This document shows positions 23,511 through 31,046 of a stretch of DNA of 36,355 nucleotides, piece after piece; position 1 is the first letter of the stretch, and every line of letters starts with the position of its first letter. Position numbers and translations under genes: made by a program. This DNA comes from an uncultured Aequorivita sp. (GTDB lineage Bacteria > Bacteroidota > Bacteroidia > Flavobacteriales > Flavobacteriaceae), in the NCBI GenBank assembly GCA_937125455.1, contig CAKZLK010000034.1, positions 1-36,355 on the forward strand, read 5' to 3'. The notes beneath the pieces were generated by a model that ran no database searches, was not told the origin of the DNA, and saw nothing but the letters and a program-made list of their open reading frames with translations.

Positions 23511-23879
23511 TTGTTTATACCTGCTAATTCGTAGATTTTTATATCTCTATTCGGCATGCTATACACTAGTTTGCTTAAAAAACATGCTTTTTATTTTTCT
23601 TTCGTCTCCATCGTGCCGCCAGTTATATAGAGGCATGATAATTCGTTTATTTTTTTAATATGTAAATAAAGGGGGCATTATATTTATTCTTTAAAAAACC
23701 AACCCATTACGGAAAACCGTAACAACGAGCTTTTTAATTAGGGAGAATACCAAATATAAAATTTTTTGTTAAATAATCCTATCTATTTAGTTTTTAGAAA
23801 ATCCAGAAAAAAACAAAGCCGCTAAAAGCGGCTTATATTGTTTAGATTTCTAAAAATTATGGATTTGTGCAACGGTTAC
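23511..23879 (-). promoter_or_regulatory. Junction modules A, B and box D, copy 5
   Basis: Runs from the AAC of unit 4 through an A-like segment (TATACCTGC..., GCATGCTATACACTAG near 23575), module B at 23700-23765 (CATTACGGAAAACCGTAAC, TATATTTG on minus at 23751-23758) to box D GCAACGGTTAC at 23869-23879. AAAGCCGCTAAAAGCGGCTT at 23814-23833 forms a GC-rich hairpin (GCCGCT/AGCGGC) absent from most copies but weakly present at 19568 (GCCGCT...AGC). No gene. Confidence 0.6.
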
Positions 23880-23900
23880 CATTATTGTAAACAGTACCTT

Positions 23901-24351
23901 TTAGAGTCTCACTATATTTCGAGTGTATAAATTCTCTTTGATTTTTAATTTGGATAGGTCATAATTTTTTAGATTTAGAAAACTGTTGCAAAAGAAATTA
24001 TGATATTCCGCACACCAAATAAATTTTTCATATAAGATAACAGATGCATTCGAAGTTTTGGCTTCATAAACTACTGTTATATAGTTAAATAAACCATTTG
24101 TTTTTTTAAAAATTATCTTTCATCCATCCCGTCTAGGAATAACAATTATGAACCCAGTTAAAACAGAAAAAATATTAGCCTTACTTATTTAATATTTCTA
24201 TAACCTTGATGTCAATATTCAATCAAATAGATGTAAATTTTAATTATTTATTAAATTTCTTTGAAAAACGATATTGTCCTTCCATTATTCTTTGAGTCCA
24301 TTAGGCAGAGGACAGAAATGTTATTTTTATTGCATACCAATCTGCATTCAT
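23901..24351 (-). pseudogene. Decayed minus-strand gene
   Basis: A coding-like frame ends at TAA 23901-23903 and reads back through NYDLSKLKIKENLYTRNIVR, FIWCAEYHNFFCNSFLN and GLFNYITVVYEAKTSNA, but it has no start and meets TGA at 24120. Further upstream ATG 24349-24351 opens MNADWYAIKITFLSSA, a stop TAA, then WTQRIMEGQYRFSKKFNK. These look like the two ends of one gene broken by stops and frameshifts. Its stop lies 22 nt from box D, just as for intact units, which supports it being a dead cassette gene. Family not recognised. Confidence 0.4.
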
Positions 24352-24507
24352 ACTTTCAATTGGATAATCTCAGAAGCAAAATGTTAATTTTTTATAAAAT
24401 ACTTACTTAAATACATTTAATATTACGAAATATTATTAGTAACAGCCAATTATAAAAATAATTCGTATATTTGAAACGCTCCCCAGCAATTTTTTAAAAT
24501 TATAACT
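24352..24507. other. Intergenic region with plus-strand promoter
   Basis: No ORF. It contains TATATTTG at 24466-24473, a Bacteroidetes -7 box reading into the 24508 gene, with the start codon 35 nt beyond. It separates the decayed minus-strand gene from the plus-strand pair. Confidence 0.5.
24466..24473 (+). promoter_or_regulatory. Bacteroidetes -7 box of the 24508-26300 operon
   Basis: TATATTTG, matching TAnnTTTG; spacing to the start codon leaves a leader of about 28 nt. No clear -33 TTTG. Confidence 0.55.
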
Positions 24508-25464
24508 TTGAAAAATCTTTTTCTTTTTGGGGCGTTTTCTTTCTATTTTTCTTTTGGGTCTATTGGACAAACTATAAATCGTGATTTTAATCTCAATGGT
24601 GATTCATTCCAATATGGTGGTGCCATAAAACTAACTTATGAAATTCAAAAACTCCCAAACTTTAGATTAAGTATTGCGGGAGGTATAGGAAAAGAGTTGG
24701 AAGGAATTTCCAATATCTACCCTACATTCCATTTGGATTTACAAATGTATAATGGAGGTATTGGCGCATCACTTTTGAAAAGTCAAAGAGAAAAACTTCA
24801 TTTTGATTTGAATACCTCTGTTATGATTATTTCTGGATTTGATAAGGTTAACGAAAAAGATTTAGCAGTTAAATTTTCTCCAATAAATTATTTCAGTACC
24901 AATTCGGCAACTCCATTATATAATCCTTTCAATTGGTCATTTTCATTAGGGACTAATTATATTGTTTTTTCTGACAAGAGTAATAAGAATCAATTTGTAG
25001 GGGCTCTAAACGCAAATTTTGGTAGATTGATTCAGGTAACATATTACAATGATGGCGCACCTTGGGGAAATATATTATCTGATGGTTATGATAGATATCA
25101 TACAGGAGGAGGGGCTGTATCTTATTATGGAAATTTTAATGACGAAATAAATTTTTTAGAGGTTTCATACCAAAGGTTTACAGGCTATACTGAAAATTCA
25201 TTTGAAATTGCTAACCATCTTCAATTAGATTTTATTCCTTATAAAGACAAGAAACAGTATTACTATAATCAAAGTAAATATAATTTTAAAGTTGCAAATT
25301 ATACAAAGGGATATTCAGGATCATTTTATTTATACAATTTTGGAGGAGACGCTCAGGATAATATCCATTATATAATTAACTGTACTTATCATCCTAATAC
25401 AATTGACTCACAAAGGATGGGGGTTAGTTTAGAATATTTATACTCAAATACTATAACAAAATGA
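24508..25464 (+). CDS. Secreted beta-rich protein, TTG start
   Basis: 318 aa. The only possible start is TTG (24508-24510), as an in-frame TGA lies 33 nt upstream. It gives a good signal peptide (MKNLFLFGAFSFYFSFGSIGQ). The rest is strand-rich with aromatic alternation (FQYGGAIKLTYEIQKL, FRLSIAGGIGKELEG, FNWSFSLGTNYIVFSD, LQLDFIPYKDKKQYYYN), like an outer-membrane barrel or RHS/polymorphic-toxin-associated 'DUF' barrel. Internal GGGAVSYYGNF and SYQRFTGYTENSFEIANHLQ recall an EndoU-, HYD1- or XXYS-type toxin-associated motif, but I cannot assign it. Overlaps the next gene by 4 nt (ATGA), so the two are translationally coupled. Confidence 0.7.
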   Translation: MKNLFLFGAFSFYFSFGSIGQTINRDFNLNGDSFQYGGAIKLTYEIQKLPNFRLSIAGGIGKELEGISNIYPTFHLDLQMYNGGIGASLLKSQREKLHFDLNTSVMIISGFDKVNEKDLAVKFSPINYFSTNSATPLYNPFNWSFSLGTNYIVFSDKSNKNQFVGALNANFGRLIQVTYYNDGAPWGNILSDGYDRYHTGGGAVSYYGNFNDEINFLEVSYQRFTGYTENSFEIANHLQLDFIPYKDKKQYYYNQSKYNFKVANYTKGYSGSFYLYNFGGDAQDNIHYIINCTYHPNTIDSQRMGVSLEYLYSNTITK

Positions 25465-26300
25465 AAAAAGTGTTTGCCTTTATAATTCTTATAACATTGC
25501 AATCCTGTTATGTGATTAATTGTAAGGTTCTTAAAAACTGTATTTCAAAAGTTGAGAACATTTCAAATATCAAAGAATCATATTTATTAGAGGATTATAA
25601 TTGGTACGTTTTCCAAATGTATGAAAACAAGAATGAATTTTTTGATGATGAAAGTACTTCACAAGACTTAGCTCATCCATCTTTTGGTATTACGGAAAAA
25701 CCTCAATCTAAAATAGCAGAGGAAACTTATCTGCTAGTACCTAAAGATTCTAATAATAATGTTATTTTGTATTTAACAACTTTCTCTCATCGTCATATTT
25801 TTGAAAATTGCGGAATTTTTAACTGTCCACAATTAAAAAATAAGGTTGTATTCATTGAGGATATTGATAAGGTGTATACAGGAAATATATACGATAATAG
25901 AATTAATTTTTATGAAAGAGGCAAAAATTCTAGGTTTCCGGATGTTATATGGAATATAAGCATTAATTCTAACTCTCTCATTGTTAAAAATGTAACATTG
26001 CATCCATCTTCTTTTAAAAGTGCACCGCAAGTTGATATTTCTTCGGTTTTTCCTTTTGAAATGGTATTTAATTTACAGCAAAGAGAAATTATTTATGGTA
26101 AGGGGGATAAAAGATATAATTTCTGCTTTTCTGAATGTGAAAACTCATTACAAATATCAAAACCTTCGTACGAAAATATTGGCGTACCAGTTTCTGAGAT
26201 AAAGTTGAGTAAAAATAAATTTTACTTTTCAAACATTAAAGATGGTGTTAAGGAAAATTATGGATTTAGTATGAAAAGAATGCCTTTGATACACCGATAA
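25461..26300 (+). CDS. Predicted lipoprotein, partner of the 24508 protein
   Basis: 279 aa. N-terminus MKKVFAFIILITLQSC is a type II signal peptide with lipobox LQSC (Cys at residue 16). The mature part is beta-rich, with YLLEDYNWYVFQMYENKNEF, ETYLLVPKDSNNNVILYLTT and VIWNISINSNSLIVKNVTLH. No known domain. ATGA overlap with the upstream gene shows an operon. A secreted protein followed by a lipoprotein could be a toxin/immunity or transport pair, but that is inference. Confidence 0.75.
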   Translation: MKKVFAFIILITLQSCYVINCKVLKNCISKVENISNIKESYLLEDYNWYVFQMYENKNEFFDDESTSQDLAHPSFGITEKPQSKIAEETYLLVPKDSNNNVILYLTTFSHRHIFENCGIFNCPQLKNKVVFIEDIDKVYTGNIYDNRINFYERGKNSRFPDVIWNISINSNSLIVKNVTLHPSSFKSAPQVDISSVFPFEMVFNLQQREIIYGKGDKRYNFCFSECENSLQISKPSYENIGVPVSEIKLSKNKFYFSNIKDGVKENYGFSMKRMPLIHR

Positions 26301-26636
26301 TAAATTTTTGATACAATTTAAAGACTAAATTCTATTAATGAGGAACAAAAAAAGTGAAAAAAAGACAGACCGTATTACAAAGTGGTTAAAAATTTTTAGG
26401 ATTACCTCTTTATGCGCTTGTATGGAATTTTATACTTTCAACAAAGAGATTTATATCAAGATAATCTAAAATTAAAAACTGATCTAATAGAATTACTTAC
26501 ATCAATTAAAGAAACTAATTGGGAAGGAAGAAAGATGAGTTTGATTTGAAGTTAATATAAGCTTCCCCTAATTAGAACTGTTCATTCTTCTAATACTCCT
26601 TCAGACTTATTGTTTTTTCTAAAATAAGTAGGCTAT
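26301..26636. other. Intergenic region with possible small broken ORF
   Basis: A 43-codon plus-strand ORF (26338-26469) starts MRNKKSEKKTDRITKWLKIF. A second frame downstream reads FQQRDLYQDNLKLKTDLIEL then LTSIKETNWEGRKMSLI up to TGA near 26548. Together they look like one small basic/helical protein split by a frameshift. Support is weak. The rest is featureless. Confidence 0.25.
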
Positions 26637-26647
26637 GCAACGGTTAC
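26637..26647. repeat. Junction box D copy 4 (GCAACGGTTAC)
   Basis: Exact 11-mer, 12 nt past the stop of the HNH-like gene. Unlike other copies, the adjoining unit end (TTTGTTATC) does not match the right end of that gene's unit. Confidence 0.8.
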
Positions 26648-26658
26648 GGGCTTTGTTA

Positions 26659-27603
26659 TCAAAAGTTTTTAAATTCATTAAACCAATTCTCTAATCTCTG
26701 AATTCGATCCAAATCATTGATATAATCTACATTATTGATGTTTTCGGGAAAAGCACTTAAACGAACTTCGCCTGTTTTTCTTTTTATTTCAAAGATTTTA
26801 TCAAGAGTGGTTTCATAGTTTTTATTCGGAATTGGTAAAAAGACACAAAAGTTACGAGAGCTTTTAATTGTTTTTGCTGTAAATACAACCATAATTATTT
26901 CTAATCCTTTTTCACAAACAAAATGAATTCCTTCTTTATAGTAAGGCTTCTCAGAGAAGAAATAGAAATTCTTTGGAATTAAACCTTTTTCAGGTTTTAA
27001 TATCTGAGTTCGTATAACGTCGTAATTATCAGTCAAAATAACCTTATAACCAGTATATTGAAATAATAAAATATAAGCAGTTTTAAGAACTGCATAATCC
27101 AATTTGTCTGGAATAATTTTTTTTCTTATAAAATTAAAATCAACAATTTTATCTTTCTTTAATTCAGGTATATTTTTTTCAAGTGTCGTTGGATTATTAT
27201 TTTTTTTAGAATGAAACACCTTCATTATTCCTTTTTCATCAATTTTTAATGTAGCATTATATAATATTCCATCGATTTCTGTTTTTATTGCAACTTCAGT
27301 ATTGGGTAAAAATTTAGAATTATCCAAGTCTATTAGTCTATTTACTAAATGATGGTCAATTTTAAATCCTGCTTCGTTATTACACTTTTTACATGTCAAT
27401 GTGTTGGTTGAGCCACCTACAGATTTTTGGGGCGCATCTTCTAATGTCAATGGATTTTCTCCATCAATTTTATCATATTTTGTGAGGCATATTGGACAGA
27501 TATAAAAATCTTTTAATTCCTGAAACTTATCGTTGATAAGAGAATTATCAATTAATAAAGTAAGGTTTTTAATATATTTATTAAAAAGATGAAGTGCTTT
27601 CAA
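26659..27603 (-). CDS. HNH-endonuclease-like zinc protein
   Basis: 314 aa. Residues ~30-85 carry an HNH/zinc module: FYICPICLTKYDKI, NPLTLEDAPQKSVGG, TLTCKKCNNEAGFKIDHHLV. The two CxxC pairs bind structural zinc and the NNEAG loop is normal for HNH proteins. In standard HNH enzymes the position of the Asp in LTLED is the catalytic His (LTLEH), so nuclease activity is doubtful unless this subfamily uses another residue. The C-terminal ~200 residues (KIIPDKLDYAVLKTAYILLF, YYKEGIHFVCEKGLEIIMVV) are of unknown fold. Single gene between box D and an attC-like site; probable defence or mobile-element role. Confidence 0.75.
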   Translation of the reverse strand: MKALHLFNKYIKNLTLLIDNSLINDKFQELKDFYICPICLTKYDKIDGENPLTLEDAPQKSVGGSTNTLTCKKCNNEAGFKIDHHLVNRLIDLDNSKFLPNTEVAIKTEIDGILYNATLKIDEKGIMKVFHSKKNNNPTTLEKNIPELKKDKIVDFNFIRKKIIPDKLDYAVLKTAYILLFQYTGYKVILTDNYDVIRTQILKPEKGLIPKNFYFFSEKPYYKEGIHFVCEKGLEIIMVVFTAKTIKSSRNFCVFLPIPNKNYETTLDKIFEIKRKTGEVRLSAFPENINNVDYINDLDRIQRLENWFNEFKNF

Positions 27604-27620
27604 ATGGACTACGTTTAATT

Positions 27621-27754
27621 GTCGCCAACGTTTCGCGCACCGACTTTAGTTGCGGGAAAACGAATTGAATTCTTTCCGCTAAGATAAGCTTTTTCGAAAC
27701 GAAAATGCATATATGTCTAAATATCAGCAATTAAGATTGTGGGCTGTTGGCGGC
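27621..27754. repeat. Compact attC-like palindromic site (134 bp)
   Basis: Outer arms GTCGCCAAC (27621-27629) and GTTGGCGGC (27746-27754) are complementary 8/9. Inner arms GCGCACCGACTT and AAGATTGTGGGC (27634-27645 and 27733-27744) pair 8/12. Outer AAC...GTT orientation and size are those of integron attC sites. It lies between the divergent HNH-like gene and the plus-strand 99-aa gene. Confidence 0.6.
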
Positions 27755-27800
27755 AGTTCGAACTTGGAAATCACAACAATTTAAGTAACTTTAGAAAAAA

Positions 27801-28100
27801 ATGGAATTCGAATTTATAGATTTAAGTACTTATCTAGCAAGCGGCAAAAATATTCAACAATATGATTACCTTTATAATCATTCATTAACAGGCTATCCAC
27901 TAAGAAAAGATTTCGACGCTAACGATTACTATTTAGTCACTGAAGTTGACTCTACCACTGGAATAATTTATGCTTTACGAATGGGAGGAAAGTCAAACAA
28001 GCCAAATGTAACTTTTAAACCCTGTCAATTTTCGGGACATTGGTGGATTCTTTCGCTACCTTATGTTATAAAACAGCAAATCTTCCCATCACTTCCGTAA
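27801..28100 (+). CDS. Hypothetical small protein
   Basis: 99 aa, not recognised. MEFEFIDLSTYLASGKNIQQ, DANDYYLVTEVDSTTGIIYA, PCQFSGHWWILSLPY. Compact, strand-rich, Trp/Tyr-rich, no TM. One of the few plus-strand genes of the array, directly after the attC-like site, and followed at 28106-28115 by ATGCCGAAAC, a possible degenerate unit end. Confidence 0.6.
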   Translation: MEFEFIDLSTYLASGKNIQQYDYLYNHSLTGYPLRKDFDANDYYLVTEVDSTTGIIYALRMGGKSNKPNVTFKPCQFSGHWWILSLPYVIKQQIFPSLP

Positions 28101-28222
28101 ACGAAATGCCGAAACTTTGTTTATAATAGCCATTTTATATTTTATTATCCCAATTTATCTATGCACTAGTTCCCTTAAAAACATGCTTTTCACTTTTCTT
28201 CATTTTTGATAATGCCAAAAGT

Positions 28223-29557
28223 TTATAACCATTCTCTGTCAAAAGGTTTTAAAGTTAAAAATATTCCATCTTCCGAACAATAATTTAAAACGCCTTCAGT
28301 ATTAACTTCAAAATATTCTCCATGAATATTCGGTTCGTAATCATCATAGCGCATTTTCCCTTGCACTTCTTTTGATATGAGTTTCTTTGAAGATTTACTT
28401 CCATCAGAAAAATGAGTTTCGAGAAATAACACATTATTTATTTTAAGAAGCGTCATACTGCAATTATTCGACTCATCCATCCACTGGCCAAAAACATCTC
28501 TTTTTTCATTTCTTAATCCTTCCACTAAGGTACGTTCTTGTTCAATCCTTAGACCATTGATAGACGTTTCTAATTTACTTTCTTCAAAAGTAGCAGTAGC
28601 CCAATAAACACTGGTATCGGAAAAACCTTTAATTCTGAAGGAAATAAAAAGTCTTTTGGAAAGTCTAAACATATCTTTTCTTAATAAGTTTGCAGTCCAA
28701 TCTATTTCCTTTTCGCCGACTTTAGATTCCAATTCAATTTCTACCATTGCTTTAATCTCTCGGATATATACTTTGCTAATAATCTTATATGGGACCGGGT
28801 CATGTCCAGTTATTTCAGATGGAATCTCTTTAAAATATGTTGTTCTTTCTTGGGTTAAATCATTAACCTTTATAGCTTCAAATTCATACGAATTAGGTTT
28901 TAAAACTATTTGAAAAAACTGAACTCCCCTACCTTTTAATTTTTCCATCATTAACTCCTTTTCACATTCATCCATATTTAGCCCAAAATATATGGACTTC
29001 AGACAATCTGGAACATATGGATGCTCACCGTAAAATCCAGCAACTATTCTATGCTCTTTCTCGTAATTCCATCGTATTGATTTGCAACCAGCTATTTTTT
29101 GAACAACTATTTCAGCTTTAGTACTGTTTACATCCCCAATTCCATATTCGGGTGGTTTTTTCTTGTACTGAACTGGAAATGAAAATGCTTCAAACGATCT
29201 ATAGCTGTTTATTAATAAGTCCAAATCATATTCTATGCAAAATCCTTTATGACTGTTAGCATAGTGAGCCCAGAGCAATTCATCTTTATATGTTTGAGAA
29301 AGTGAATATATTCCAATTCCTCTTTTCTTTACATCAAATAAATTATTAAATGCATTTTCAACTTCAATAAATTGTTCAGATTTGTGCTTTCCAAATAACT
29401 TTGCAACAGCTTTAGCTTGAAACTTAAAAGGATTTGTATTGACAAGCGTTTCACAAGGATCATTTAAATCCTCAAATTTAGGAGACCAATAGAAGTTTTT
29501 TTCTAAAGAATTCATATCCCTTTCAAAATTTCTACCTCTGTATTTAAAGACTCTCAT
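28223..29557 (-). CDS. DUF2971 protein with C-terminal extension
   Basis: 444 aa. N-terminal ~230 residues are a DUF2971 domain: VFKYRGRNFERDMNSL, FYWSPKFEDLNDPCETL, SLSQTYKDELLWAHYANSHK then GFCIEYD, and KEHRIVAGFYGEH. DUF2971 proteins are common in mobile islands; the molecular activity is unknown, and an ADP-ribosyltransferase-like fold has been suspected for related proteins. The extension (~245-444) contains YKIISKVYIREIKAMVEIEL, RLSKRLFISFRIKGFSD and a small beta domain (CSMTLLKINNVLFLETHFSD). Single-gene unit; stop lies 2 nt inside GTTTATAACC, a candidate left end. Confidence 0.85.
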   Translation of the reverse strand: MRVFKYRGRNFERDMNSLEKNFYWSPKFEDLNDPCETLVNTNPFKFQAKAVAKLFGKHKSEQFIEVENAFNNLFDVKKRGIGIYSLSQTYKDELLWAHYANSHKGFCIEYDLDLLINSYRSFEAFSFPVQYKKKPPEYGIGDVNSTKAEIVVQKIAGCKSIRWNYEKEHRIVAGFYGEHPYVPDCLKSIYFGLNMDECEKELMMEKLKGRGVQFFQIVLKPNSYEFEAIKVNDLTQERTTYFKEIPSEITGHDPVPYKIISKVYIREIKAMVEIELESKVGEKEIDWTANLLRKDMFRLSKRLFISFRIKGFSDTSVYWATATFEESKLETSINGLRIEQERTLVEGLRNEKRDVFGQWMDESNNCSMTLLKINNVLFLETHFSDGSKSSKKLISKEVQGKMRYDDYEPNIHGEYFEVNTEGVLNYCSEDGIFLTLKPFDREWL

Positions 29558-29734
29558 TTATTATTTAACTTTAAAAATTATTCGCTACACCTCTCAGTCA
29601 TAACCCCAGTATATCTTAACTATAAAACAAACTTTATCTCAATCAAAACAGAAAACTATAAGAGTGGAAGTTTAAAATGTGGAGGATAATATGATTGCTA
29701 AACAAAAACGATTCAAGTGTGGTATCTAAATTAG

Positions 29735-30774
29735 TTATGCATCATTTTCAGGTATATCAAATTTTAAAACAACCTCTTTTTGAAGAGAATATAAGAATTC
29801 TTTAAAAATCCTGCTCATAATCGAGTCCTCCATATTCAAAAATGTTTCGCTAATTGTTATTAAAGACGCTGTCATATATTGAATTGGATCCAAAAAAAAT
29901 AATCATTCGCACTTGGCAAAAAATAGTTCTCCGCATCCTCTCTTAATCCTAACCTTTTATTAATGCCCGAAACCCCCGAATGAACATTTTCACTTGCCCA
30001 AGTATAAACAACTCGATGATGGTCTTGTCCTACCAATTTTTCAATTTCGCGAATATTTCTTCGTCCTTTCGGTAAAACATTCATTGTCCATCCATAACTC
30101 TGTCCAAACTCTTTTCCATATTCCTCTAACACATCTTTCCTTTCTGACTCAATAAACGCTATGTCTTCATTTAAAAGTTTATCCATTTTTAGAAAACCAC
30201 AATTTTCTTGATATTCTTTAGCTTTTTTCCATCTCTCTATTACATGATAATCTTGATACATTTCTGTGATTCTTGTATCATTATCATACAAGAATAAAAA
30301 GGTTACGCATAGTTCGTGAAGCGTTCTCCAACGGGACATTGCCCCATCTGCATAACCATTTGAGACTAAAACCCTAATCTCGTTTGCAATTTGGCAAGCT
30401 CGAACATGTAGGGATATTAATGTATCTAGTTTTAACTGGTCTTCAAATGTATCGAAGATTTTGAGATATGTGTCATAAGTGGAAACGCTAACTTGCGAAT
30501 TCATCTCAATGAAAGATTCCACTAATTTAATTGCGTTTCCGTATTTTTTTTCAATACTCTCATTCATTTTTTTTTGATGGCTTCTTAAATCATTATCTTC
30601 ATCGAAACAATAATCATAAAGTCCATCCCAAATTCCTTGAAGTAATTCTTCTATTATTTTGGGTAATTTGGTATTGATATACTCATCAAATTCGGATTCC
30701 GTTCCTTTAAAATTTTTTCTGTATTCAGCAATCAATTCTTTAATTCCTTTCTCAATGAAATATGGTTCGCTTAT
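29735..30774 (-). pseudogene. DUF5677-like gene, frameshifted in an A8/T8 run
   Basis: The uninterrupted part (29872-30735, TTG start) encodes 287 aa with CQIANEIRVLVSNGYADGAM, RWRTLHELCVTFLFLYDND and TWASENVHSGVSG, as in DUF5677 proteins. Two irregularities. Upstream, the frame stays coding-like (SEPYFIEKGIKELIAEYRKN) back to an ATA at 30772-30774, so the real start is upstream of the TTG and may be a mutated ATG. Downstream, a run of eight A (29892-29899) breaks the frame: adding one base lets it continue as LDPIQYMTASLITISETFLN and MSRIFKEFLYSLQKEVVLKF to TAA at 29735-29737, giving the usual family C-terminus. Either a homopolymer sequencing error or a true frameshift. Role unknown; the family is frequent in defence islands. 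Confidence 0.65.
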
Positions 30775-30867
30775 TTTTTATTAAAATATTTTCTAATAGA
30801 AGTTTAAAAAGATTCCTTAATTCTATAACCCATTATATAACAATAAAAATAAACTCGAACATAAGAA

Positions 30868-31042
30868 CTAAGGAAAAATATAAGGGTAATCATTTAATTC
30901 GGGAAGAATACCAAATATAATGATTTTATGGTTTTTAATGAAGGGTAAAGGCATTACAGACGTAATTACAAATAGACACGCTTTCCAAAAGCACGCCAGG
31001 GGGGGGCGGTCTTTAAAAATTATGGGGTTGTGCAACGGTTAC
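30868..31042 (-). promoter_or_regulatory. Junction modules B, C and box D, copy 6
   Basis: Module B (30868-30927, degenerate hairpin, TATATTTG on minus at 30912-30919, facing the DUF5677-like gene), module C (30940-31006, GACACGCTTTCCAAAAGCAC, run of eight G), then AAATTATGGGGTTGT and box D GCAACGGTTAC (31032-31042), 4 nt from the GTTGGGCTTA end of unit 10. No ORF. Confidence 0.65.
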
Positions 31043-31046
31043 CGGT

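Larger units (their letters stand above)
20951..23520 (-). mobile_element. Cassette-like unit 4 carrying four genes
   Basis: Left end GTTGGCGGTA (20951-20960) and right end TACCGCCAAC (23511-23520) are perfect inverted copies, 10/10. Between them lie four closely packed minus-strand genes with gaps of 20, 2 and 6 nt, so the whole operon is one unit of 2.57 kb, unusually large for a gene cassette. Confidence 0.7.
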
